Positions 1 through 6,013 of a stretch of DNA of 9,503 nucleotides are shown one piece after another; positions within the stretch are counted from its first letter, which is position 1; every line of letters starts with the position of its first letter. The stretch lies in NCBI GenBank assembly GCA_023405565.1, contig JAEXXW010000413.1, forward strand, positions 1-9,503. Direction: 5' to 3'. A program made the translations under genes and the position numbers. The notes beneath the pieces were generated by a model. It made no database searches. It saw only the letters and a list, made by a program, of their open reading frames with translations, and had not been told where the DNA came from. The stretch comes from Pseudomonadota bacterium. GTDB lineage: Bacteria; Pseudomonadota; Alphaproteobacteria; Rhizobiales; Xanthobacteraceae.

Positions 1-558
1 GATGCGGCCAATCCGCCGCTCCGGGTCGATGGTCCGCCATTCGATACGGCAACTGGTCTCATCGCCGGCACCGCGTCAAACACGGTGATGTGGTATACCG
101 GCGAAGCGGGCAGTCAGCCCGCCCGCACGACAGCGACCGCGCGTGTGGATCAATCGATCACCGTGAATTACGGCTTGCGCGCCAATGAAGAAGGCATCCG
201 CTGGCAGATGCAGAATATCGCGGCCCTTGCGGCGATTTCGCTGCCTCCGAGCGATGGTGATACGCAAGAGCGTGCAGCGGCCCTGACGTCGCGGCTTCGG
301 ACAGCGCTTGACGTTCCGCAGGGGACGCAGAGCACCGCCGATATCCGCACCGAGCTGGCCGGCGCGGCGCAATCGGTTGAGGCCGCCAAGCAGCGCCATC
401 AATACACAGATGCGACGCTGAGCGATTTCCTCGAAAGCGTGGAGGGGGTTTCAAACGAAGAGGTTGCGGCGAAAATGCTGGCCCTGCAAACCACGCTGCA
501 AGCTTCGATGCAGACGACGGCACGGCTGTTTCAGATGAGCATCCTGAACTACATGTAG
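1..558 (+). CDS. flgL: Flagellar hook-associated protein 3 (FlgL), C-terminal part, truncated at left edge
   Basis: The open frame enters the window at base 1 without a start and ends at TAG 556-558, giving 185 visible residues. FlgL is secreted by the flagellar type III apparatus and forms the outer of the two junction rings between hook and filament. The visible part begins with a segment typical of the variable-domain end of rhizobial FlgL (VMWYTGEAGSQPA, then ATARVDQSITVNYGLRANEE). It continues as a long heptad-like amphipathic helix and ends with the D0-type helix KMLALQTTLQAS...RLFQMSILNYM, similar in style to flagellin C-termini. The ending ILNYM rather than flagellin LRLF(G) and the DQSITVNYG segment favour FlgL over flagellin. 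The gene lies head-on to flaF and is closed by a strong terminator. The assignment rests on remembered family pattern and context. Confidence 0.85.
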   Translation, partial: DAANPPLRVDGPPFDTATGLIAGTASNTVMWYTGEAGSQPARTTATARVDQSITVNYGLRANEEGIRWQMQNIAALAAISLPPSDGDTQERAAALTSRLRTALDVPQGTQSTADIRTELAGAAQSVEAAKQRHQYTDATLSDFLESVEGVSNEEVAAKMLALQTTLQASMQTTARLFQMSILNYM

Positions 559-581
559 AAAGTTCGGATGATTGAGAAACA

Positions 582-610
582 AAAAAGGCCCGCGTATTGC
601 GGGCCTTTTT
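582..610. terminator. Bidirectional rho-independent terminator between flgL and flaF
   Basis: A perfect 12-bp stem (582-593 with 599-610) encloses the 5-base loop GTATT. The stem has a GGCCCGC core flanked by five A on the left and five T on the right, so it reads as a canonical GC-hairpin plus U-tract on both strands. It begins 23 bases after the flgL stop and lies 17 bases beyond the flaF stop, so it serves both convergent genes. Confidence 0.93.
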
Positions 611-627
611 ATTTGCGGGTCGGATAG

Positions 628-993
628 TCAGGCTCGGCCACTGAGGCCGGCCGCAAGCTGCCGATTGATATTGATCAGGCTGCGTAGCCGCTCCGGTGCC
701 GGATTGCCGCTGACGGTGAGCGTGTGATTCATCACGAAGATGCCGATATTGGCAATGTTCTGACGCAGCTGCGGCGGCAGTGGATTGTCGTTGCTGGTCA
801 CCGATGTCAGAAAGATCGTCCAGAGCTTGCGGTTGAACGTGAGCGCATTGTCGAGCGCGTTGCGCTGGCCTTCCCAATCGTCGTGGATTGTCTGAAGTCG
901 TGCCGCGGCACGCAGCAGAAGCTGGGCCTCGAGATCACGCGGACTTGCGGTCTGTTGTGCTACCGTTCCGTAGGCTTTGGCCGCATGATGCAT
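628..993 (-). CDS. flaF: FlaF, flagellar biosynthesis regulator
   Basis: The 121-aa product has the usual FlaF length and the diagnostic N-terminal pattern AAKAYG...ASPRDLEAQLLLRAAARLQ, followed by a WEGQRNALDNALTFNRKLWTIF helix and a C-terminal region with NIGIFVMNHT. FlaF is a small cytoplasmic helical protein of alphaproteobacteria. In Caulobacter it promotes flagellin translation and secretion and opposes FlbT. The ATG at 991-993 is the first possible start, because a TAA lies in frame two codons upstream. An AGGAG (reverse complement of 1004-1008) precedes it by 10 bases. The start lies inside flbT, so the two genes overlap by 59 bases and are probably translationally coupled. The gene ends 17 bases before the shared terminator with flgL. 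Confidence 0.92.
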   Translation of the reverse strand: MHHAAKAYGTVAQQTASPRDLEAQLLLRAAARLQTIHDDWEGQRNALDNALTFNRKLWTIFLTSVTSNDNPLPPQLRQNIANIGIFVMNHTLTVSGNPAPERLRSLININRQLAAGLSGRA

Positions 994-1369
994 GCGTTAA
1001 CAGCTCCTGTTCATAGTCGATCAGTTTTCTGGCTGATTTCAATGCCTTATAAAGATCGCCTGTTAAAATATGATTGTTGATCTCGGCCACATGCGCCCAC
1101 GCGCTTGGAGCTGCTTCGACGATATCCTTCATCAACGCGAAATAAACTTCATGCTGATCGGTCGGGTTGCCGCCGATATACATGAGCTGCACCGCAAGAT
1201 AGATCCGTTTGGCCGGCGTGTCGGCACGCTCCGCCGTCATGATGTCTTTCTCGCGCAGGATCGGCACATTGCCATCGACCAGAAATCGCGTGCGCTGATC
1301 GCTGTTGGTGATGACGCAATCGCCGATCAGGATGCGTTCATTGGGTTTCAGTTCGACCTTGAGGGCCAT
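935..1369 (-). CDS. flbT: FlbT, post-transcriptional repressor of flagellin synthesis
   Basis: The 144-aa product carries the FlbT pattern: MALKVELKPNERILIGDCVITN, then a small beta-rich region (FLVDGNVPILREKDIMTAE), then helices AKRIYLAVQLMY, YFALMKDIVEAAP and LYKALKSARKLIDYEQELL. In Caulobacter FlbT binds the 5' untranslated region of flagellin mRNA, destabilises it and limits translation until export begins. The ATG at 1367-1369 has a GGAG six bases upstream. The recognisable domain ends near residue 126, where flaF starts. The last 18 or so residues (SCGQSLRNG...RKSA) are read from the flaF coding sequence in another frame and look non-conserved. It lies directly downstream of two flagellin genes, as expected for its role. 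Confidence 0.92.
   Translation of the reverse strand: MALKVELKPNERILIGDCVITNSDQRTRFLVDGNVPILREKDIMTAERADTPAKRIYLAVQLMYIGGNPTDQHEVYFALMKDIVEAAPSAWAHVAEINNHILTGDLYKALKSARKLIDYEQELLTHASCGQSLRNGSTTDRKSA
1004..1008 (-). promoter_or_regulatory. flaF ribosome binding site inside flbT
   Basis: AGGAG on the minus strand lies 10 bases before the flaF ATG and within the flbT reading frame. It supports reinitiation or coupled translation of flaF during flbT translation. Confidence 0.55.
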
Positions 1370-1456
1370 AGCGTGCTCCGGGAAAGGTTCGACGGTGAGG
1401 CGCAGGTGGGATCCAGCGCGGAATCGTCCGCCAATAACTGCGATCCTTCAGTATTT

Positions 1457-1464
1457 ATGGTTAA
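1457..1464 (-). promoter_or_regulatory. TTAACCAT motif (CtrA half-site type) upstream of flbT
   Basis: TTAACCAT on the minus strand lies about 88 bases before the flbT start, just beyond the flagellin B terminator. It matches the short binding motif reported for the cell-cycle regulator CtrA, which controls flagellar genes in many alphaproteobacteria. No second TTAA at the 7-base spacing of the full CtrA box is present. It suggests that flbT-flaF may have a promoter of its own after the flagellin terminator. The motif is short and could be chance. Confidence 0.35.
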
Positions 1465-1476
1465 CGCTGCGTAAAC

Positions 1477-1504
1477 AAAAAAACGGCGGGGTTACCCCCG
1501 CCGT
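1477..1504 (-). terminator. Rho-independent terminator of flagellin B
   Basis: On the minus strand a perfect 9-bp stem (1496-1504 with 1483-1491, ACGGCGGGG core, 4-base loop) is followed by a run of seven U (1477-1483). It starts 29 bases after the flagellin B stop. It is a near copy of the flagellin A terminator at 3464-3489, including the flanking A-rich and GTTAACGC sequence. Confidence 0.9.
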
Positions 1505-1533
1505 CGGAATTCCGTTGAAGATGTGGTCGCAAC

Positions 1534-3333
1534 TTATCCGAACAGGCGCAGGACCGCTTGGTCGGCCTGGGCAGAGAGCGACAGCGCGGTGGTCGAGAGC
1601 GATTGCCGGGTCTGCAGGGCCAGCATATTGGCGCCTTCCTCGTTGGTGTCGGCGAGGACAAGATTGTCGGCGCCCGTTTCCAGCGTCTGGATCAGCGACT
1701 TGGTGAAGTTTTGACGGGTTTCAACAGTGCCGAGCTTGGTGCCGAAGGTTGCCGCCTGAGTGCGGAGGGTTCGCATCGCCGTATCGATTCTCGCCAGGAC
1801 AGCATCAGTGGTGATGTTGTTCTGGAAATCGTCGCCGGTCAGCGGCAGCAATCCAAGGCCTGCCGAGGTGAAATCAACACCGTTGATGTCCAGTGTGCTG
1901 CTTCCATCTTCATTGAAAACCACTTTCAGGTTGTCGCTGAAGAGCAGGTTCACACCATTGTAGGAGGAATCGCGCGCAAGGGTGTCGATCTGGGCGATCG
2001 TCTCATTATACTCGCGCTGATAGTCAGCGCGCTGCTGGCTGACAGATGTCACCGTGGGCGTCGGGGTATAGACACCGTTATTAGTTCCAACGAGGCCGAG
2101 CGTTGTCGGAGCGTTTCCGGTTCCAGTGATCGTGATCACGTCCGAGGATGTAGAGGTGATCTCCACCGCACCAGCCGCATTGACCGTCGCGGTAATGCCG
2201 GTGCCGAGCGTTAATCCGTCCAGCCAGGCATCGAGATCCGCGCGGGTCGTTGCCGTTGTGAAGTTGAAGGTCTGGGGCAGATTTGCGCCAACGGTGATGC
2301 TGAGCGATTGACCGGCCAAGGCATTCAGCGTTGCATTCGTGCCCGAATAAGGAGTGGTGTTGAAGCCGAGAGCAGCGCCGGTGGTGCCACCGACAGTGAT
2401 CGTTCCTGTGGTGTTCGCGATTTTCAGGCCGCCGTTTTCGGTGCTCAGAGACACGTCAACCAGGGCGGAGGCGCCCAGGGCGGCCTGCAATGTTGCAAGG
2501 TCGCTGAAAGTGCCCTGGGCGGCAACTTCGTTGCCCACTGCCACCTTGCGGAACGTGGCCGTTGTCGAGCCATCGTTGATCGTCATCACGCCACCATCGA
2601 CAGCAGCGGTGTTGCTGGTAACCTGAGCAGCGCCCGCGCCACCGACAGTGAAATTGTTTGTGAAGTCCCCGGTAATTGTAATGATGCCGGCGCTATTCAC
2701 TACGTTGCCAGCGCCATAAACGCCCTGAAGTGCGGTGAGGAACGTAGCCGCGTTTGTGAAGCCTGTGTTGCCACCTGTGACGCCGTCGACAGCCGAATCC
2801 GATTCGAATGTCGTGGTCGTGCCGTTGAAGGTGACCGAGATTGTTGTGCCGTCCGGCCAATCGCCGGCCATGTTGGTCACGTCGAGCACCATCGAGGACT
2901 TGCTCGAGTTCGTCACGCCGCCCAGAGCGGTTGTGAAATTGGCAGTTCCGATCGCAGCCGATGATGCCGGGTTATCGGCTGGAATATTGCCGCCCGTAAT
3001 GGTCTGGTTGTAGGTCGCGGACGGCTGGCTTGTCTGGCGCGCCTGTTTGGCGAGCGACTTGGCCGATTCCACCAGCTTGGTGATGGCGGTGATGCCAATA
3101 TCTGCCTGCTCGATCGTCTTCTGCGACTGGCCGATCGCGTCGAGCAGCGAATTCATGTCGCCCGCGCGATTGTTCAGCGCGGCCGCAGTGAAATAGTTGA
3201 ACGGGTTGTCGAGTGCGGTGTTGACCTTCTTGCCGGTTGCAAGCCGGTTCTGGGTCAAAGCCATGAGATCTGCGGTGCTCTGAAGCGAAAGCAGATTTTT
3301 CCGGACGCCAGCGGACAGAACGATATCGCCCAT
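1534..3333 (-). CDS. Flagellin B, long paralog with three-module variable domain
   Basis: This is a 599-aa flagellin, the filament subunit exported through the flagellar type III channel. The conserved N-terminal D0/D1 region spans residues 1-100 (RKNLLSLQSTADLM, TQNRLATGKKVNTALDNP, ITKLVESAKSLAKQA). The conserved C-terminal D1/D0 region spans about 433-599 (YQREYNETIAQIDTLA, DSSYNGVNLL, NLVLADTNEEGANMLALQTRQ, ending LRLFG). Between them, residues 110-430 are Thr/Gly/Ala/Asn-rich beta-type sequence that seems to hold three divergent copies of one module (about 143-244, 246-330, 338-425). No cysteine is present. The many Ser/Thr would allow O-glycosylation, in keeping with the glycosyltransferases nearby. 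The ATG at 3331-3333 has AAGGGA eight bases upstream. It lies downstream of paralog A, separated by a terminator, so it is probably transcribed independently. fliC or fla would fit, but paralog numbering cannot be decided. Confidence 0.96.
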   Translation of the reverse strand: MGDIVLSAGVRKNLLSLQSTADLMALTQNRLATGKKVNTALDNPFNYFTAAALNNRAGDMNSLLDAIGQSQKTIEQADIGITAITKLVESAKSLAKQARQTSQPSATYNQTITGGNIPADNPASSAAIGTANFTTALGGVTNSSKSSMVLDVTNMAGDWPDGTTISVTFNGTTTTFESDSAVDGVTGGNTGFTNAATFLTALQGVYGAGNVVNSAGIITITGDFTNNFTVGGAGAAQVTSNTAAVDGGVMTINDGSTTATFRKVAVGNEVAAQGTFSDLATLQAALGASALVDVSLSTENGGLKIANTTGTITVGGTTGAALGFNTTPYSGTNATLNALAGQSLSITVGANLPQTFNFTTATTRADLDAWLDGLTLGTGITATVNAAGAVEITSTSSDVITITGTGNAPTTLGLVGTNNGVYTPTPTVTSVSQQRADYQREYNETIAQIDTLARDSSYNGVNLLFSDNLKVVFNEDGSSTLDINGVDFTSAGLGLLPLTGDDFQNNITTDAVLARIDTAMRTLRTQAATFGTKLGTVETRQNFTKSLIQTLETGADNLVLADTNEEGANMLALQTRQSLSTTALSLSAQADQAVLRLFG

Positions 3334-3439
3334 TACGGTATTCCCTTTATCGAAAATGAATCGTGCCGCTTATGCGGTTCGTTTCACCCCGATAATCTTC
3401 TGGTAACCCTAATGGCTGGTAAAAAAATCCTTTCTGAGA

Positions 3440-3445
3440 GGTTAA
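3440..3445 (-). promoter_or_regulatory. TTAACC motif upstream of flagellin B
   Basis: TTAACC on the minus strand lies about 107 bases before the flagellin B start and just past the flagellin A terminator, the same placement as the TTAACCAT before flbT. It matches six of eight bases of the CtrA short motif. I could not recognise a convincing sigma-28, sigma-54 or sigma-70 promoter in 3334-3440. Weak evidence on its own. Confidence 0.25.
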
Positions 3446-3452
3446 CGCACGC

Positions 3453-3489
3453 AAACAAAAAGAAACGGCGGGGGTTAACCCCCGCCGTT
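3453..3489 (-). terminator. Rho-independent terminator of flagellin A, 26-bp perfect palindrome
   Basis: Bases 3464-3489 are a perfect palindrome: an 11-bp GC-rich stem (3464-3474 with 3479-3489) around the self-complementary TTAA. On the minus strand it is followed by TCTTTTTGTTT, a U-rich tract. It begins 27 bases after the flagellin A stop. It probably limits read-through from flagellin A into flagellin B and resembles the terminator at 1477-1504. Confidence 0.9.
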
Positions 3490-3515
3490 CCTCAGTCCGA
3501 GAAAGCCTTTCTGGC

Positions 3516-5027
3516 TTAGAACAGACGCAGCACCGCCTGGTCAGCCTGCGCGGAGAGCGACAGCGCCGTGGTGGAGAGCTGCTGACGGGTCTGCAGGGCG
3601 AGAAGGTTCGCACCTTCTTCGTTGGTGTCGGCGAGCACGAGGGCGTCCGAACCGACCTGCAGGTTGTTGACCATGTTCTTGGTGAAGTCCTGACGGGTCT
3701 GCACCGTGGTCAGGTTCGAGCCGAACTTGGCGGCCTGCGTACGCAGGTTCGACAGCGCGGCATCGATGTTCGCCAGAACGTCATCGATTTCCGAGTTGGT
3801 CTGGAACTCCGAGCCGTTCAGCTTGGTCAGACCGAGGTCGGACGACTGAAAGAACACGCCCTTGATGGTCAGCGAGCTGGAGCCGTCTTCATTGAACACG
3901 ACCTTGAGATCGTCGCCGTTCAGCAGGTTGATACCGTTATACGACGCATCCGAAGCCAGCGTATCGATCTGGTCGAGCAGATCGTTGTACTGGTTCTGAT
4001 AGGTCGTACGGGTGTCGCTGGCCGTGGCGATCGTGCCGGTGCCCGAAGCATTGACGTTCTGAGCGCTCAGGCTGAGACCCGTGCCGAGAGCAGCCGTAGA
4101 CGCGGCAATCGTCACGTTGGTCGCACGGGTTCCCGCAGCGGACGTGAAGGTCAATGTACCGCCTGACCGAGACACGCCGGAGACGCCAGTGATCGCGGCA
4201 TCGAGATCAGCAAGTGTCGAGATCTGTCCAGCGCCGGTCCCGAAGGTCAGCGTGGTCGTAGATCCGCCACCGACCGAGAATGCGATCGAAGCGCCAGCAA
4301 CACTGCCGCCGGCGGCAGCGGTGATGTTATCGAGCATGCTGGTCGAGTTGTAGGCTGCAGCGGTCAGACCGACGGTCGCCGAAGCACCGATCGTCATATC
4401 GACGTCAGCTCTCAAGGCATTGATCTTGAAGCCATCGCCACCCGTGTTCGAAACCAGTTCGACGTCTTGACCGACGGTGAGGCCGGCAGCTGTGGCTGCT
4501 GTTGCGAACGAGCTTTGAAGGCCGGACAGGATTTCGCCGTAGGTCGCGCTGGCGTCCGAGGTCATCGAAACCGTCGTCGCACCGCCACCGAAGTTGACAG
4601 TGAACGAGTAGGTGGTCGCGTTGGAGACGGTAACTGCGGTGCCGTCACCCGTTGTGCCGAGGGTTTCGGCGCCGAGCGTGGCCGTTTCCGTAACAGCGGC
4701 GTAGTTGGTGACCGGCGAGGTCGATTGCTGTGCCTGCTTGGCGAGGGACTTGGCCGATTCGACCAGCTTGGTCAGCGAGGTGATGCCCGTGTCCGCCTGC
4801 TTCAGGGTCTGCTGTGCCTGATTGATCGAGTCCAGCAGCGAGCTCAGGTCGCTGGCACGATTGCTCAGGGATTGCGAGGTGAAGAAGTTGGCGGGATTGT
4901 CGAGCGCCGAGTTGACCTTCTTGCCAGTGGCCAGGCGGTTCTGCGTCGTGCTCATGAGCTGAGCGGTTGACTGCAGCGAGAGAAGGTTTTGACGAACAGA
5001 CGCGGAGAGAGTGATATTGGAAGCCAT
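3516..5027 (-). CDS. Flagellin A, short paralog with two-module variable domain
   Basis: This is a 503-aa flagellin. Its N-terminal D0/D1 (VRQNLLSLQSTAQLM, TQNRLATGKKVNSALDNP, LTKLVESAKSLAKQA) and C-terminal D1/D0 (YQNQYNDLLDQIDTLA, DASYNGINLL, LVLADTNEEGANLLALQTRQ, ending LRLF) closely parallel flagellin B. Residues 110-335 are a Thr/Ala/Gly/Ser-rich variable domain with about two copies (138-225 and 246-322) of the module seen three times in flagellin B. I chose ATG 5025-5027 over the in-frame GTG at 5051. The ATG gives MASNITLSASV, which aligns with MGDIVLSAGV of paralog B, and the longer form would add a cysteine, which the rest of the protein lacks. AAAGG lies about 10 bases upstream. 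Being first in the array and preceded by a long leader, it is probably the more strongly regulated copy, though this is inference. Confidence 0.96.
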   Translation of the reverse strand: MASNITLSASVRQNLLSLQSTAQLMSTTQNRLATGKKVNSALDNPANFFTSQSLSNRASDLSSLLDSINQAQQTLKQADTGITSLTKLVESAKSLAKQAQQSTSPVTNYAAVTETATLGAETLGTTGDGTAVTVSNATTYSFTVNFGGGATTVSMTSDASATYGEILSGLQSSFATAATAAGLTVGQDVELVSNTGGDGFKINALRADVDMTIGASATVGLTAAAYNSTSMLDNITAAAGGSVAGASIAFSVGGGSTTTLTFGTGAGQISTLADLDAAITGVSGVSRSGGTLTFTSAAGTRATNVTIAASTAALGTGLSLSAQNVNASGTGTIATASDTRTTYQNQYNDLLDQIDTLASDASYNGINLLNGDDLKVVFNEDGSSSLTIKGVFFQSSDLGLTKLNGSEFQTNSEIDDVLANIDAALSNLRTQAAKFGSNLTTVQTRQDFTKNMVNNLQVGSDALVLADTNEEGANLLALQTRQQLSTTALSLSAQADQAVLRLF

Positions 5028-5060
5028 AGTAACGCAACCTTTCTGGTTCACATAAGACGC

Positions 5061-5078
5061 CGATCCATCCGTGGATCG
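5061..5078 (-). promoter_or_regulatory. 7-bp inverted repeat in the flagellin A leader
   Basis: CGATCCA and TGGATCG form a perfect 7-bp stem around TCCG. It lies 34 bases upstream of the flagellin A ATG and about 20 bases before its ribosome binding site, so it would fold in the mRNA leader if transcription starts upstream. FlbT is known to act on flagellin leaders in Caulobacter, which makes this a candidate structural element, but no sequence match to a known FlbT target can be claimed. Confidence 0.4.
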
Positions 5079-5122
5079 CAGCGTTTGATCGCATGGGGTC
5101 CATCAAGGCCACGTTAAGCGAC

Positions 5123-5130
5123 ATGGTTAA
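5123..5130 (-). promoter_or_regulatory. TTAACCAT motif (CtrA half-site type) upstream of flagellin A
   Basis: TTAACCAT on the minus strand lies 95 bases before the flagellin A start. A second TTAAC follows 9 bases after the first TTAA (TTAA at 5114-5117), two more than the 7-base spacing of a canonical CtrA box. Similar motifs occur at about the same distance before flbT and flagellin B. Confidence 0.4.
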
Positions 5131-5192
5131 CGAGTTGACAACTGATGAACCCAATACTGCGGAAAAACCCAGCCGGATTTACGATCTAGTAA

Positions 5193-5252
5193 GCCTGCCG
5201 GTGAGCTGAAAGCGCAGTCATGTGACGCTTCTTACCCGGGGTATCGGCAGGC
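5193..5252. repeat. Spaced inverted repeat, possible 60-base stem-loop
   Basis: GCCTGCCG at 5193-5200 pairs perfectly with CGGCAGGC at 5245-5252. Inside it AAGCG 5210-5214 can pair with CGCTT 5226-5230, and GTCA/TGAC at 5217-5226 offers a competing inner pairing. The whole could be a 60-base structured RNA or a DNA-binding site. No U-tract follows either arm, so it is not a standard terminator. Confidence 0.4.
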
Positions 5253-5411
5253 GGCGGAGACGCGTGTCTTCGCTAACGTCAGAATTTTCCGGCAAACGAA
5301 TAACTTGGCTCATCCCTCGCCAACAACCCAAACCGGCTTTGCCACTTAAGCGGATGAGAAATGCGATTCATTTCAACACTCTCGCAAGAGAGCGCGAAAG
5401 CCTGCGTATCG

Positions 5412-5426
5412 TTCAATTGGATTGAA
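5412..5426 (+). promoter_or_regulatory. TTCAAT-TGG-ATTGAA inverted repeat upstream of the methyltransferase
   Basis: Two 6-bp arms separated by three bases lie 40 bases before the methyltransferase start. Its position suits an operator for a dimeric regulator, but it is short and AT-rich and may be chance. Confidence 0.25.
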
Positions 5427-5466
5427 ATAAGAGATGACGTATGGTGTCGCGGTCCGGTAGAATTAG

Positions 5467-6003
5467 ATGATGAATCAGCCACAAACCATCTCGGAAGACT
5501 ACCGCCATCTGCAGCAGGAGCTGCATAAGAACCCCAATTACGGGGTTGCTTCGATCGGATATGCGCCTCTGGTCAAAACTATTCTCGAAAAATCCAACGC
5601 CCGTTCACTGTCCGACTACGGCGCTGGCAAGCAGAATTTGAAGAAGGCGCTCAATAATCTCGGCGTTCGGGATTTTGAATATCTGCCTTATGATCCTGCC
5701 TTTCCTGAGTACGGTGTTCCCAGGCCAGGCGAACTCGTGTGCTGTATCGACGTGCTCGAGCACATTGAGCCGGATTTTATTGATTCCGTAATTGCCGACC
5801 TGCACGCCATCACCCAAAAGATCGGCTTTTTTTCAATTGCAACCGGACCAGCGGGTAAATTCCTGGTCGATGGCCGAAATGCTCACCTCATTCAGAAACC
5901 CACATCGTGGTGGTTGCCCAAGCTGTGCGAATATTTTGAGATCCTGCAACTAAACCGGGACCCACACGGATTTTGGGTGATTACCGAGCGACGGAGGCCA
6001 TAG
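5467..6003 (+). CDS. Small class I SAM-dependent methyltransferase, possibly flagellin- or glycan-modifying
   Basis: This 178-aa protein has the core of a Rossmann-fold methyltransferase. A glycine-rich SAM loop lies at residues 48-56 (LSDYGAGKQ), an acidic residue after strand 2 at about D76 (LPYDPAF), and the post-motif DVLEHIEPD at 95-103, followed by a strand with FFSIATGPAG. The C-terminal part, NAHLIQKPTSWWLPKL then FEILQL, resembles short methyltransferases often found in surface-polysaccharide loci. It has no signal peptide or membrane segment, so it should be cytoplasmic. The substrate is not visible. Its location between flagellins and glycosyltransferases suggests methylation of the flagellin glycan or of flagellin itself. 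It lacks features I associate with the lysine methylase FliB. Two adjacent ATGs (5467 and 5470) are possible starts, and no strong ribosome binding site precedes either. It is the only plus-strand gene among its neighbours and ends 10 bases from the convergent TPR-glycosyltransferase. Confidence 0.8.
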   Translation: MMNQPQTISEDYRHLQQELHKNPNYGVASIGYAPLVKTILEKSNARSLSDYGAGKQNLKKALNNLGVRDFEYLPYDPAFPEYGVPRPGELVCCIDVLEHIEPDFIDSVIADLHAITQKIGFFSIATGPAGKFLVDGRNAHLIQKPTSWWLPKLCEYFEILQLNRDPHGFWVITERRRP

Positions 6004-6013
6004 CGGCGGAAGC

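Larger units (their letters stand above)
5028..5466. other. Intergenic region between divergent flagellin A and methyltransferase genes
   Basis: This 439-base non-coding stretch should hold the promoters of both divergent genes. It contains, from left to right, a 7-bp inverted repeat at 5061-5078, two TTAAC motifs on the minus strand near 5113-5130, a pair of 8-bp inverted arms at 5193-5200 and 5245-5252, a CTCTC-GCAA-GAGAG mini-hairpin at 5379-5392 (GNRA-type loop), and a TTCAAT/ATTGAA inverted repeat at 5412-5426. The short open frames crossing it are arginine-rich or lack a ribosome binding site and look non-coding. I could not identify a convincing sigma-factor promoter by eye. Confidence 0.7.

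Noticed and set aside
1..558. Left-edge gene as a third flagellin
   Set aside because: The C-terminus ends ILNYM instead of LRLF(G), and the DQSITVNYG region is FlgL-like rather than flagellin-like.
158..877. Minus-strand open frame of 239 codons across flgL and flaF
   Set aside because: It is antisense to conserved flgL, overlaps flaF in another frame and crosses the strong terminator at 582-610; its composition (Arg, Ser, Ala, His) is typical of a GC-rich shadow frame.
1558..2964. Long plus-strand open frames opposite flagellin B
   Set aside because: They lie wholly inside a clearly conserved flagellin gene and encode Arg/Gly/Val-rich sequence without any recognisable family.
3380..3430. 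CCCGATAA resembling a sigma-28 minus-10 element on the plus strand
   Set aside because: There is no TAAA-like minus-35 at the right distance, and it points away from flagellin B toward the flagellin A terminator.
5028..5051. GTG start at 5049-5051 extending flagellin A by eight residues
   Set aside because: The extension adds a cysteine and removes alignment with the paralog's N-terminus; the ATG at 5025-5027 gives the expected flagellin start.
5222..5482. Short open frames on both strands within the intergenic region 5028-5466
   Set aside because: They lack good ribosome binding sites, are Arg- or Ser-rich without family resemblance, and overlap each other on opposite strands.
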